DNA of 64,000 nucleotides from Oricola nitratireducens (GCF_014904745.1 NZ_JACZCS010000009.1:62001-126000); one strand, 5' to 3'; shown: positions 15,810 through 24,207, counted from the first letter of the stretch. Made by a program: numbers and translations. Notes: generated by a model from the sequence alone, not told the origin.

Positions 15810-16286
15810 CTATGGCCCCGTCGGAATGGAGCCCCCAAGATTATCTGGCTCCCAAGTCGCGCCGAGGAGTGCGTAGAGCGCCCTTTCATTGCGCACAAGG
15901 TCAGCCAACGTGTACTTGTCGAAGACCGCAAGCCAAGCTTCGAGCGCTTCGTTCACCACTGTTTTCAAGCGGCATGACGGAGAAATCAGGCATGCTCCGC
16001 CGTCCTCCTGCAGACATTCGACCAGCGCGAAATCCTATTCCATCCGACGGATGACGCTGCCAAGGTTGATGTCCGCCGGAACGATCGCAAGACGTATGCC
16101 ACCGGCCCGTCCGCGGGTCGCTTCGATGAGTCCGGACTTGCGGAGCCTCGCCGCCACTTTCAATAGGTGGTTGCGAGACAGGCCGAAACGTTCGGCAACG
16201 TCGTTGACCGTACACGGGCGGCCATTGCCCACAGCGAGATGGATCAGCATTCTGAGCGCATAATCCGTCTCGGATGTCATCCGCAT
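15810..16286 (-). pseudogene. NsrR-like Rrf2 regulator interrupted by an in-frame amber codon
   Basis: The first 83 residues are a normal Rrf2 winged-helix domain (SETDYALRMLIHLAV, helix-turn-helix CTVNDVAERFGLSRNHLLKV, ending INLGSVIRRME). Codon 84 is TAG (16035-16037). The same frame then continues DFALVECLQEDGG to a second stop at 15810, giving 158 codons, the usual family length. All three cluster cysteines (VEC, GAC, PSC) lie after the amber codon, so a truncated product could bind DNA-like targets but not an Fe-S cluster. An intact paralogue is at 20762-21232. It follows the truncated-hemoglobin gene on the same strand. Confidence 0.8.
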
Positions 16287-16303
16287 AAAATATTCAACTG
16301 CTG

Positions 16304-16726
16304 TCAGGCCGCCGGTAGCCGAAAAAACATCGCGTATTGCAAGCTTCTCGCGATCAACTCGGCTCTCTCATTGAATACACGCGCAACTTCCGGCGTGCAG
16401 ATGTCGCGAGTGGTTTCCCCGAAGATTCCGAGCCATATACGGAAGTCATCCTCGGTGATGTCCGCGAGTTTCGTGTGGGCCGGAACCGGGCGTCCGTAAT
16501 AGTTTCCGGTCTTTAGAATAACGGAGCACCAGAATTCGGTCATCTTCTCCAGATGCGGCTCCCAATCGCCTTTTATCTCGCGCGAGAAAATCGGACCGAG
16601 CCTGGCATCTGAACGCACGCGTCGATAGAATTCCCGCACCAATCGCCCGATGAAATCCCTGTCTACGCTTTCATCACTCAGCGGCTTTTCCTGTGTCGGC
16701 CGGGCTTGCTCGATTCTCACATTCAC
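16304..16726 (-). CDS. group III truncated hemoglobin
   Basis: About 140 residues from a GTG start with GGAG 8 nt upstream. It has the group III pattern: FYRRVRSDARLGPIF, then WEPHLEKMTEFWCSVIL (distal region) and YYGRPVPAHTKL with the proximal histidine at about residue 84. Such proteins are linked to nitric oxide or oxygen chemistry in denitrifiers and campylobacters. A palindrome of NsrR type (16741-16763) lies just upstream of the ribosome site, and an NsrR-like gene follows, which fits NO-controlled expression. Confidence 0.88.
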   Translation of the reverse strand: MNVRIEQARPTQEKPLSDESVDRDFIGRLVREFYRRVRSDARLGPIFSREIKGDWEPHLEKMTEFWCSVILKTGNYYGRPVPAHTKLADITEDDFRIWLGIFGETTRDICTPEVARVFNERAELIARSLQYAMFFRLPAA

Positions 16727-16740
16727 GATCAGCGCTCCAT

Positions 16741-16763
16741 AAGTGGTATTTTCAATATCACTT
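16741..16763. promoter_or_regulatory. NsrR-type operator upstream of truncated hemoglobin
   Basis: Half-sites AAGTGGTATT and AATATCACTT around a 3-nt centre (9 of 10 positions symmetric). The same 10-3-10 layout occurs at 21506-21528 and 52257-52279 and matches the general form of NsrR sites (AAGATGYATT-N3-AATRCATCTT in enterobacteria). It begins 15 nt before the start codon, so binding would block transcription. Confidence 0.65.
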
Positions 16764-17036
16764 TAATGCCATATGGTGTCACCCGCAACGCAAAACGCGC
16801 CCCTGCCACAAGCCGGTTTGCCAGTGCGCACCTCCCTGCGCCCTGATACACGCGCCAAGGATCTCGGATAACCGGGAAAGCACGGCAACACGGAACCTGT
16901 CAGCGGATCGCCAATGGCAGGAAAACCCGTTTCCGTGCGAGGGAGCAGCGCACATTGCAGGCGCAGCCCAACTAGCTCCGGCCACAGTCCGCTGCCGCCT
17001 GCGCACGAGACGGAAGCCTTTGACAAAAGGATATGG
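16764..17036. other. intergenic region, nothing recognised
   Basis: Between the truncated hemoglobin promoter and the end of the DUF6455 gene. No convincing frame, terminator or repeat. Confidence 0.4.
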
Positions 17037-17300
17037 CTATCTTCGATGGGTGGCGAAAAACAATCTGTTGGGACAGAACTCAGGTTCCGCTTCGACACCG
17101 GTCGCCGAACTATGTGTGAGCCAGCGTTCACATTTGTCGCTGTCTCGGCATATCAGGCACGACCGGGCAGCACGCTCCAACCTGGCGCCCGCGGCTTCCG
17201 TTCCCGCCGCCTCGATGTCGACATCCAGACATTCCATCATCGCGCCCATCAAATGAGCTTGGCGATCCATTCTTTCGGTAATTTTGGTGAAGATACCCAT
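17037..17300 (-). CDS. DUF6455 family protein
   Basis: 87 residues. After a helical N-terminus comes a cysteine-rich C-terminal half: SCLICRDSDKCERWL and then EPEFCPNRLFF, the four-cysteine pattern typical of DUF6455, which suggests a metal or Fe-S site. Function unknown. The start at 17300 has GGAGGA 7 nt upstream and is preferred over the upstream ATG at 17321. A TTG-N8-CAA box lies 58 nt upstream (17358-17371), as for other denitrification genes here. Confidence 0.78.
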   Translation of the reverse strand: MGIFTKITERMDRQAHLMGAMMECLDVDIEAAGTEAAGARLERAARSCLICRDSDKCERWLTHSSATGVEAEPEFCPNRLFFATHRR

Positions 17301-17357
17301 TATGCGCTCCTCCGAGTTCATCGCTTTGAAAGAGTCGCATCTGCTGAGATTTCGTCT

Positions 17358-17371
17358 TTGTTCCAGAACAA
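17358..17371. promoter_or_regulatory. candidate NnrR-type box (DUF6455 gene)
   Basis: TTGTT-CCAG-AACAA, fully symmetric arms. Same TTG-N8-CAA spacing as the boxes upstream of nirK (26496) and pseudoazurin/nnrR (40196), at a similar distance (58 nt) from the start codon. Confidence 0.55.
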
Positions 17372-17418
17372 GGAAAACGCGACAATGTTTGTCACTGTCG
17401 ACCGGACTTTGTATTCTC

Positions 17419-18279
17419 TCATCGCTCTCCTGGCGCGGTCGGCCCGGAAACGGCCTGCACGAGCCCGCTGACCATTGGATCGATCAGCGACTCGCTGCGG
17501 TCCTCTCGAACAATCACCCAGGCGGGCAACTCGAAAACCGGCGCATCGGGAACGACAAACAGTGTTTTCTCGGCAAGCCGACGCTCCACAAGACGGCGCG
17601 GAAAATACCCGCATCCGCCATTCCGCTTGAGGTTCTGCAGGCCAAGCCATCCGATGTTCACGGTGATCGCCGGCCCCGGGAATTCGGGAAAGCTGGCGCT
17701 GAACTGGTTGTCGAATTCCGGCCCCCAATCCACATGAATATAGGCTTCCGGCCGCATACGGCCGTCCGGCGCCGATGTCACCATGACGAGGTGTTCCGTA
17801 AGTAACGGGCGGATTGTGAGATTGGGTCTGCGCTGGGGCGTGAACATGACGCCTATGTCGATGCGTCCCTCGACCAGCCCCTGCATAAGTTCCGGCTCAA
17901 AGCCGATTTCCGCACGGAATGAAACGAAGGGGTATACGGAAGGCAGTTCGGCAAACCAATCCACCATCGCGCCGTCCCAAAGACCGATCCTGGCCCCGAT
18001 GACGACGCGGTCCCGGAACTGTTTCGGCAACCCGATGTCCTGACGCGCGCGTTCCATGGTGCGCACGAGCTGGCCGGCATATCTCAGAAACCGCCCGCCG
18101 GAATTGGTCAGCGTAGCGCCGGACTTGTTGCGCACGAACAGTCTTGCGCCAAGCGTTTCCTCCAGCGCACCGATGCGCGCGCTCACCGTGGACTGGGTCA
18201 CATGCAGTCGTTCGGCAGCGGCAACAAAGCTGCCGGTATCGGCCACCGCGAGAAAAGTCCTGGCTTGTTCGATGTTCAT
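17419..18279 (-). CDS. LysR family transcriptional regulator
   Basis: 286 residues. The N-terminal helix-turn-helix is clear (FVAAAERLHVTQSTVSARIGALEETLG, about 18-42), followed by a LysR substrate domain in which YIHVDWGPEFDNQF is notable. The start at MNIEQARTF gives the normal family length. It resembles the LysR protein at 55805-56665 in both halves, including the YxxVDWG motif, so the two are paralogues of one subfamily. Divergently oriented to the 5-FCL gene, a possible target. Confidence 0.88.
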   Translation of the reverse strand: MNIEQARTFLAVADTGSFVAAAERLHVTQSTVSARIGALEETLGARLFVRNKSGATLTNSGGRFLRYAGQLVRTMERARQDIGLPKQFRDRVVIGARIGLWDGAMVDWFAELPSVYPFVSFRAEIGFEPELMQGLVEGRIDIGVMFTPQRRPNLTIRPLLTEHLVMVTSAPDGRMRPEAYIHVDWGPEFDNQFSASFPEFPGPAITVNIGWLGLQNLKRNGGCGYFPRRLVERRLAEKTLFVVPDAPVFELPAWVIVREDRSESLIDPMVSGLVQAVSGPTAPGER

Positions 18280-18414
18280 GGCAGAACTCAATGTATCGCT
18301 ATTTTCGATGTTATCTACAATTAAAATTCGCTTTCGCAATATTTGACGCTGGAGGAGAATGCGAAATGCGCGGGAAGCGCTTTCGACTCCCGCGGTAGCA
18401 GGAAAGCATCCGCA

Positions 18415-19077
18415 ATGAGCAATACGACTGTTTCATCGCCACCCTGTTTCGCTCACGAACTTGAAGCGGGCTGGAACGGCTTCGAGGCCGTTGATCCTCA
18501 GACGCAGATTGATGTCGCGCGCTGGCGAAAGGGAGAACGTGCCCGGCTGATCGCATCGCGTCTCGCTGTCCCGGTCGAGGAACGCGTGGCCGTGGCGAAG
18601 CGGGTAGCAGCGGCGTTGACCGGGCTGACAACCGTGTTTCCGCGCGCCGTCATAGGTCTCTACTGGCCATTTCGCGGCGAACTGGACCTGCGGGACTGGA
18701 TGAAGGATCTCGCCGGACAGGGAGCCCTGATTGCTCTGCCCGTCGTCGTTGCAAAAGGTGAGCCGCTTGTGTTTCGCGAATGGCGACCGGGTTGCCGGAT
18801 GGAGCGCGGCGTCTGGAATATCCCAGTTCCGGCGGCGGACCGGCCACTCGTTCCGGAAATCGTGATCTCTCCTGTCGTCGGTGCGGACCGTGCAGGCTAC
18901 CGTCTGGGCTATGGCGGCGGATTCTATGACAGGACACTCGCGAACCTCCCCCACCGCGCGCTGACGATAGGCGTCGGCCATCCGGTTGCCGAAATCGACA
19001 CCATATTTCCCCAACCGCACGACGTGCCGCTGGACTGGATAATCCTTGGCGACAAGCAATGGGAACGGCCCCGATGA
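18415..19077 (+). CDS. 5-formyltetrahydrofolate cyclo-ligase family protein
   Basis: 220 residues. Converts 5-formyl-THF to 5,10-methenyl-THF with ATP. The signature region is present: YRLGYGGGFYDRTLA (phosphate/ATP loop), preceded by ISPVVGADRAG, and a basic WRKGERARLIASR near the N-terminus. Longer at the N-terminus than the minimal enzyme. The stop overlaps the DUF488 start (ATGA). Confidence 0.85.
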   Translation: MSNTTVSSPPCFAHELEAGWNGFEAVDPQTQIDVARWRKGERARLIASRLAVPVEERVAVAKRVAAALTGLTTVFPRAVIGLYWPFRGELDLRDWMKDLAGQGALIALPVVVAKGEPLVFREWRPGCRMERGVWNIPVPAADRPLVPEIVISPVVGADRAGYRLGYGGGFYDRTLANLPHRALTIGVGHPVAEIDTIFPQPHDVPLDWIILGDKQWERPR

Positions 19078-19550
19078 CGGGCATCCGGGTCAAGCGCGCC
19101 TATCGCGCGGCACGGATTTCCGACGGACAGCGGATACTGGTGGATCGCGTCTGGCCGCGAGGGATGGCGCGGGAACGCCTGCGTATCGCCGAATGGGCGA
19201 AAGACATCGCGCCCAGTTCCGGCCTCCGGCGCTGGTTCGGCCATGATCCCGCGAAATGGGACGTGTTCCGGACGGCCTATTTCCGGGAACTGGACGGCAA
19301 GAAGCCGGAGACAACGCGAATCCTGGAGAGCCTCCGGAACGGTCCGGTTACCCTCGTTTACGGTGCGAAAAACGACGAAATGAACAACGCCGTCGCGTTG
19401 AAGGAATACCTGGAACGGCAATTGTCGGCGTGCAGCGCATCAGCGGCAGACGTCGAGGACAATCAAGCCGTTCGCATGTCTGACCAGGAGACTTCCCGAA
19501 ACTTCGAAGGAGGAAAAGACCGTGGCTGGCAAAACGCGAAGCTTGCATGA
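19074..19550 (+). CDS. DUF488 family protein
   Basis: 158 residues. Family motifs are the opening IRVKRAYRAA, the DRVWPRGMARERLRIAEWAKDIAPS block and LVYGAKNDEMNNAVALKEYL. The biochemical role of DUF488 is not settled. It overlaps both the 5-FCL gene (4 nt) and the start of the next small membrane gene (29 nt), so it is part of a three-gene unit. The C-terminal 35 residues after the family core look like a non-conserved tail. Confidence 0.82.
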   Translation: MTGIRVKRAYRAARISDGQRILVDRVWPRGMARERLRIAEWAKDIAPSSGLRRWFGHDPAKWDVFRTAYFRELDGKKPETTRILESLRNGPVTLVYGAKNDEMNNAVALKEYLERQLSACSASAADVEDNQAVRMSDQETSRNFEGGKDRGWQNAKLA

Positions 19551-19737
19551 CGGCGAGAAACTGCTGCTGGCGGGGCTGGGATTGGCTCTCCTCGGCATCG
19601 TTTTCTACTGCGCCGGAAAAGCGTCGACAGGTGAGAACCATCTGCCCTTCATGACTCCCGGAACCGGCGGCGGCATCATCGCCACCGGCATCCTGATGTG
19701 GCTGTCGGGTGCAATCCTGCTATCAGTGGAGCACTGA
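19522..19737 (+). CDS. small two-span membrane protein
   Basis: 71 residues from a GTG start with GGAGGA 6-7 nt upstream, inside the 3' end of the DUF488 gene. Two hydrophobic segments (about 14-31 and 48-68) flank a loop with TPGTGGGIIATG. No family recognised. Confidence 0.65.
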   Translation: MAGKTRSLHDGEKLLLAGLGLALLGIVFYCAGKASTGENHLPFMTPGTGGGIIATGILMWLSGAILLSVEH

Positions 19738-19856
19738 AACCAAGCCGAAACCGGCCCCCGCACAATTGACACCGAAATCGCGAATTGCTGTGGTTTGAGA
19801 AGAGGTTGCTCTCCGTCGGACTTGCTTCCACTCTGGTCCGGCGCGAATGCAAGTTC

Positions 19857-20606
19857 ATGGTCGACTCTTTTCTGCTCCTGTGCGCTGCGTTCGCAGCCGG
19901 AATTCTGAACACGATCGCCGGAGGGGGCACTTTTCTGACGTTTCCGGCGCTCGTCTTCACCGGAGTGCCGCCGGTCATTGCAAACGCCACAAGCGCGGTT
20001 GCGGTCTTCCCGGGCTATCTTGGCGGCGCGGCCGGGTTTCGCGGAGAACTCGCGAAGATCGGAGTTGGCCGGCTACTGCGCCTTGTCTCCGTGACACTCG
20101 CAGGCGGGCTAGCCGGATCCCTGCTGTTGATGGTGTCTTCGAACGAGGCGTTTTCTTTCATTATACCATTTCTTTTGCTTGGCGCGACGCTCACGTTCCT
20201 TTTCGGAGAATCCATCAGATCCTGGGCGATGACCCGGAGCCGCACCGTTAGGTCGGACGGCGCAATGCTGCTGTTTCTCGTCAGCGCCTACGGAGGATAT
20301 TTCAACGGTGGCTTGGGCATCGTTTTGCTCGCTCTCTTTGCCCTGTGGGGGATGACAGACATCCATCAAATGAACGGACTCAAGAACGGGCTATCTCTCG
20401 CGATCTCGGTAATGTCCGTAACCGCGTTTTCCTTGGCCGGACTGGTCGAGTGGCCACAGGCGGCTCTAATGATGGTCGGATCGACTTTCGGAGGATACGT
20501 CGGCGCGCCGATCGCCCGGGCGATGCCGAGATTGGTCGTTCGCGGCATTGTGGTTGCTGTGGGGGTGTCGATGAGCGCGATTTTCTTCTTCAGGCTAATG
20601 AGTTGA
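19857..20606 (+). CDS. TauE/SafE family permease
   Basis: 249 residues with about eight membrane segments. The TauE/SafE pattern is clear: NTIAGGGTFLTFPALVF near the start, then VIANATSAVAVFPGYLGG, and the repeated half GGYFNGGLGIVLLALFAL with QMNGLKNGLSL. Family members export sulfite, organosulfonates or other small anions. Start at 19857 chosen because the membrane domain begins there; 19785 is an alternative. Substrate cannot be told from sequence. Confidence 0.88.
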   Translation: MVDSFLLLCAAFAAGILNTIAGGGTFLTFPALVFTGVPPVIANATSAVAVFPGYLGGAAGFRGELAKIGVGRLLRLVSVTLAGGLAGSLLLMVSSNEAFSFIIPFLLLGATLTFLFGESIRSWAMTRSRTVRSDGAMLLFLVSAYGGYFNGGLGIVLLALFALWGMTDIHQMNGLKNGLSLAISVMSVTAFSLAGLVEWPQAALMMVGSTFGGYVGAPIARAMPRLVVRGIVVAVGVSMSAIFFFRLMS

Positions 20607-20761
20607 GTTGCGAACTGTGTTGAAGCACAGACTCAGACGACGACCAGTTGATCCATCGAGAAAATGTGCCTGACCGTCACCTCCTCCACATCGGCTCGAA
20701 GTCGCCTTCGAACGGTAACATGAGGATCGGCCCCATCTTGGCGAACCTGGTGCCGCAATTT

Positions 20762-21232
20762 CTATGCGGTTTGCGAAATGGCAGTGGGGCCACGACGCTT
20801 CAGCTTTATTGTATTCGACACAGCAAAGCGCGCCCGACCGACATCTATGTCCGCGAGCGTATGCTGGTCGAAAACCGCGATAAAAGCGCCAAGCGCGTCG
20901 TTGAGGAGGCCGGGCAAACGGCAGCAATTCGACAGGGCACACTCATTGTCGGGTGAAAAGCACTCCACCAGAGCGAAATCAGGTTCGGTTACCCGGATCA
21001 CACTGCCAAGGTTGATGTCCTCCGGTTGTTTCGCCAATGTGAAGCCGCCGGATCGGCCTCTCACTCCCCGCAGATAGCCGGCCTTCGTCAGAAGGTTGAC
21101 CACCTTCATCAGGTGGGCCCTCGAGATGTTGTAGATCGCCGCGGTCTCGTCGATCGTTATCAGTCGGGGCGCCTCGGCGGCGGCGTACATGAGCACCCGC
21201 AGCGCATAATCGGAAAATGTAGTCAGTCGCAT
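20762..21232 (-). CDS. Rrf2 family regulator, NsrR-like (intact)
   Basis: 156 residues. Winged-helix domain with YALRVLMYAAAEAP and ISRAHLMKVVNLLTKAGYL, then the cluster region VECFSPDNECALSNCCRLP, which supplies the three cysteines used by NsrR to hold an NO-sensitive Fe-S cluster. It ends with the typical LLNDALGAFIAVFDQHTLADI helix. It is the only complete NsrR-like protein here, so it is the natural candidate to bind the three 23-bp palindromes at 16741, 21506 and 52257. No such palindrome is seen in front of its own gene. Confidence 0.85.
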   Translation of the reverse strand: MRLTTFSDYALRVLMYAAAEAPRLITIDETAAIYNISRAHLMKVVNLLTKAGYLRGVRGRSGGFTLAKQPEDINLGSVIRVTEPDFALVECFSPDNECALSNCCRLPGLLNDALGAFIAVFDQHTLADIDVGRARFAVSNTIKLKRRGPTAISQTA

Positions 21233-21281
21233 GGGACCGCTGTCCCTGACTGGTTTCGGCCCTGAAGGTCCGCGCTAACCA

Positions 21282-21431
21282 TCAAACAAAGGCCATTATC
21301 GCCAAGGCGCCTATAACGGCCAGAACGAGGCCGATGACAAGCATCGGAAGCAGCGTTCTTTCCTGTTCGGCATCAACGGATTTGTAAGTGGCGATACCCG
21401 CTTTTGCGGCGCTTCCGTCATCGAGTGTCAT
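21282..21431 (-). CDS. single-span membrane micro-protein
   Basis: 49 residues: a polar N-terminal half (MTLDDGSAAKAG) and one C-terminal membrane helix (about 28-48). GGAGAA lies 5 nt before the ATG. It is transcribed divergently from the DUF6522 gene at 21614, and an NsrR-type palindrome lies between them. No family recognised; size and layout resemble small accessory subunits of respiratory enzymes. Confidence 0.6.
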   Translation of the reverse strand: MTLDDGSAAKAGIATYKSVDAEQERTLLPMLVIGLVLAVIGALAIMAFV

Positions 21432-21505
21432 CGGTCTTCTCCACATTTGTTCGCGTTTTCGCAACGGCTCGTCGCGTTCAGCGTCGCCGAAGCTGTACTT
21501 GATAA

Positions 21506-21528
21506 AAGATATATATACAATATATCTT
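21506..21528. promoter_or_regulatory. NsrR-type operator between divergent genes
   Basis: Half-sites AAGATATATA and AATATATCTT around TAC (9 of 10 symmetric). Lies midway between the membrane micro-protein (start 21431, minus) and the DUF6522 gene (start 21614, plus), so it could control both. Confidence 0.68.
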
Positions 21529-21613
21529 ATTTTGCGAGGGCAATTCGGCAGCGCGAGCGACGACGCGAAAATGGGGCTCATCGAGCATAGGTGGTGGAAA
21601 GGGCGAACTCCCA

Positions 21614-21928
21614 ATGTCCGGAAAGACAACAGAGCGGGCGATGCTGGTGGAAGTTGACGACAAAGATCTGACCGTCGATTGCCGGACGCTGGCACCGATG
21701 CTCGGTGTCCAACCAGCTGATATTCCAGAGCTCCTGCGCGCCAAGGCGATAACGAGTCTGTGCGAAAAGGGCATCGACGAAAATGAAGGAGAATTCCGCC
21801 TGACCTTTTTCTTCAATGGGAGGCGCGCGCGCATACTGGTCGACCCCTCGGGCAAGGTAATGGGGCGTTCTGTCATCAACTTCGGCGATCGTCCGCTTCC
21901 TCCAGCTCTCAGGCGCGATCGCACTTAG
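21614..21928 (+). CDS. DUF6522 family protein (copy 2)
   Basis: 104 residues. Same pattern as the copy at 2950-3273: a core opening (LTVDCRTLAPMLGV), a middle AKAITSLCEKGIDENEGEFRL with a single cysteine, and a strand pair ending ARILVDPSGKV. Here it is governed by an NsrR-type operator, which ties the family to nitrosative stress; the first copy is in the cco operon. Biochemical role unknown. Confidence 0.75.
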   Translation: MSGKTTERAMLVEVDDKDLTVDCRTLAPMLGVQPADIPELLRAKAITSLCEKGIDENEGEFRLTFFFNGRRARILVDPSGKVMGRSVINFGDRPLPPALRRDRT

Positions 21929-21963
21929 GAGATATTCGCCCCGGGTTCGGCCGTCGATCGCGC

Positions 21964-22359
21964 TCACCGTGTCGGGTGGCGCATTGCAACTACAGCGATC
22001 GCTGCCCACACGAATGTTCGAAGGAACATGGCTCCGACTGTACGCATTTCAAAAGCCCCGCCCAGGAAGACGTGCAACGCGAATGCGACAAGAACCAGTG
22101 CCGTGCCTCCGGCGATAAGCACTGACAGCCAGCTCGCCCAACGCCGAAGCGACCACAACCCGGTTCCGGCTGCCACATATGCGAAGCCGGCAGCGAAATT
22201 GAACCAGAGCACGAAAGGCACCGCATCGCCGACCGCCGCTCGTGCCGCGGCACCGCCAAAGAGCGCACGACCGCCTGCGGCTATGGTCAACGCCCCGAAA
22301 ATAATCGCAATCGCGCCAGAGACTTTCAATGCCTTCAAGCGCTGACGGTTCTCGGTCAT
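21964..22359 (-). CDS. four-span membrane protein of the ABC export operon
   Basis: 131 residues, four hydrophobic segments (about 13-32, 45-67, 75-97 and 108-125). No family name recognised. Its start overlaps the end of the ABC ATPase gene (ATGA), so it is the last cistron of the TetR-HlyD-permease-ATPase operon and may be an accessory membrane part of that exporter. Confidence 0.65.
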   Translation of the reverse strand: MTENRQRLKALKVSGAIAIIFGALTIAAGGRALFGGAAARAAVGDAVPFVLWFNFAAGFAYVAAGTGLWSLRRWASWLSVLIAGGTALVLVAFALHVFLGGAFEMRTVGAMFLRTFVWAAIAVVAMRHPTR

Positions 22360-23069
22360 TTCTGATCGCCCTCCGCACCGTCGAGCCGACCGTCCCGTAG
22401 ATGGAAAAGTCGGTCGAACCGATCGTAAATTTTCTCGTCGTGGGTTACGGCAATGATGCAGGCGTCGTGTTCGGCGGCCAGTTTGCGGAGCAGGTCCATG
22501 ACGATCCCCGCTCGTTTTGAATCGAGGGCGGCAGTCGGTTCGTCAGCCAGGATGATCCGCGGGCTGTTCGCGAGCGCCCTCGCTATCGCAACACGTTGCG
22601 CCTCCCCGCCGGAGAGCAGCGCAGGCATCGAATCCTTGCGGCTTCCAACCTCCAGGTAATCAAGCAGTTCGGTGGCTCGTCGCTGTGCCTCGGGTCCGGA
22701 CTTGCCTGCCAGTCGCAGCACCACCGCCACATTGTCCCGGGCATTGAGAAACGGCAGCAGGTTGTGGAACTGGAAAATGAAGCCGATCTTGTCAAGCCGG
22801 AGCCGTCGCAGATCACCGCGCAGCCAGCGATTGTCATAGACCTCTTCGCCGTCAAGCCGGATATTGCCGACCGTCGGTTCGACAATACACCCGATGATGT
22901 TCAACAGCGTTGTCTTGCCCGAACCGGAAGGGCCCAGCAATGCAACGACCTCCCCTGCGCGGACGGTGAGATCGAGATCACGCAGCGCATCGACTCGCGT
23001 GTGTCCTTCGCCATAGTGCTTCGACAGTCCCCTGATTTCGACGATTGCGTCGCGCGTCTGCCCGGACAT
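22356..23069 (-). CDS. ABC transporter ATP-binding protein (MacB/LolD/DevA type)
   Basis: 237 residues with Walker A LLGPSGSGKTTLLNIIG, Q-loop, signature LLSGGEAQRVAIARALAN and Walker B RIILADEPTAALDSK. The LDGEEVYDNR insert and small size are typical of ATPases that drive FtsX-like permeases. The start at 23069 follows a GGGGGATAGGA site. Partner permease and periplasmic adaptor lie directly upstream. Confidence 0.92.
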   Translation of the reverse strand: MSGQTRDAIVEIRGLSKHYGEGHTRVDALRDLDLTVRAGEVVALLGPSGSGKTTLLNIIGCIVEPTVGNIRLDGEEVYDNRWLRGDLRRLRLDKIGFIFQFHNLLPFLNARDNVAVVLRLAGKSGPEAQRRATELLDYLEVGSRKDSMPALLSGGEAQRVAIARALANSPRIILADEPTAALDSKRAGIVMDLLRKLAAEHDACIIAVTHDEKIYDRFDRLFHLRDGRLDGAEGDQK

Positions 23070-23073
23070 TTTC

Positions 23074-24207
23074 CTATCCCCCGATTGCCGTCGCCGGATC
23101 AACTTTCAGTGCCGCCCGCACGCCGAGACCGCTCGCCGCGATACAAACAACCAGGATGATGCCGGCCAGAACCGCAGCGTTGTATGGTTCAAGAAGGACG
23201 CGGCGGGGAAAGCCGTCCTTAGTCAGCGTGATCAGGACAAGGCCGAACGCCCACCCGACCATGCCAAGGGCAATCGCCTGCTGAACGATCAAGCCGACGA
23301 TCGTACGATCCGGTGCGCCGATCAGTTTCAGTGTGGCGATTTGCTTGAGCTTTTCCATCGTCATCGTGTAGATGATCAGCGCGATGACGACGGCGGAGAC
23401 CGTCAGGAGAATTCCCAGAAACAGGCCTATCTGACGCCTCGCCCTGTCCACAACGGACTTAATCAACAATTGTTCCTGGTCCGCTTGCGTCATGGCTGAC
23501 AAATGTTTCCATTGGCGCACGGTACGCGCCACGGCGTCTATGTCGGCATTCGCATCAAGGCGTGCGACTACGGCCGCGACGGTCTTCGCGATTTCCGCGC
23601 TGGCGCCGCGTGCTGCTTGGACTCGCGCCGCTGGCGGAGCCAATTGGGATTGGAGCGTCTGGGCATCGGCCAGTGTGACAAAGACCACCGGATCACCGCC
23701 GGAATTCATTGTGTCTTCAACCAGCCCGACGACCTTGAACCGGTTGCGTCCGAGCCGGATGGTATCCCCCGGGATCAAACCGGTATCGCGGTCGGCGACT
23801 AGTTCGAAATGGCTTTGCACGATTTTGCGGCCTTCGACGACGTCGCCGGGACCACCGGGACGATCCCGCTCATAGCCGATGACGTAAAGGCGCAATGTCT
23901 TCCCTGCAAAGGGGGCTTCGACAGTCTGATAGGTTATGTTTCCGGCTTCGGAGACACCATGCAGCCTTTCCACGGCTTCCCTCGTGTCCTCCGGGATCCT
24001 GGAGGCTTCGGCGAATGGTCCCTTGGTGCCGGATTCGACGACCCACAGGTCCGCTTGCGGCGCCTTCACCAAATTGAGCGCATCCGCGACGAGCCCGTTG
24101 TAGATGCCGATCATCGCCAGAACGACAGACATCAACAGGCCAAGCCCAAGGCATGTCAAAACGAAGCGAAAAAGGTTGTGCCGCACGTCTCGGTAAGCAA
24201 GATTCAT
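23074..24207 (-). CDS. ABC transporter permease, FtsX/DevC-like
   Basis: 377 residues. One N-terminal membrane helix (about 15-40), a large periplasmic domain, then three C-terminal helices (about 272-295, 312-338 and 345-370), the topology of MacB/DevC permeases. The motif YTMTMEKLKQIATLKLIGA is the cytoplasmic coupling loop. With the adaptor and ATPase it forms a periplasm-to-outside exporter, as in DevBCA. Stop and start codons overlap with the HlyD gene. Confidence 0.9.
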   Translation of the reverse strand: MNLAYRDVRHNLFRFVLTCLGLGLLMSVVLAMIGIYNGLVADALNLVKAPQADLWVVESGTKGPFAEASRIPEDTREAVERLHGVSEAGNITYQTVEAPFAGKTLRLYVIGYERDRPGGPGDVVEGRKIVQSHFELVADRDTGLIPGDTIRLGRNRFKVVGLVEDTMNSGGDPVVFVTLADAQTLQSQLAPPAARVQAARGASAEIAKTVAAVVARLDANADIDAVARTVRQWKHLSAMTQADQEQLLIKSVVDRARRQIGLFLGILLTVSAVVIALIIYTMTMEKLKQIATLKLIGAPDRTIVGLIVQQAIALGMVGWAFGLVLITLTKDGFPRRVLLEPYNAAVLAGIILVVCIAASGLGVRAALKVDPATAIGG

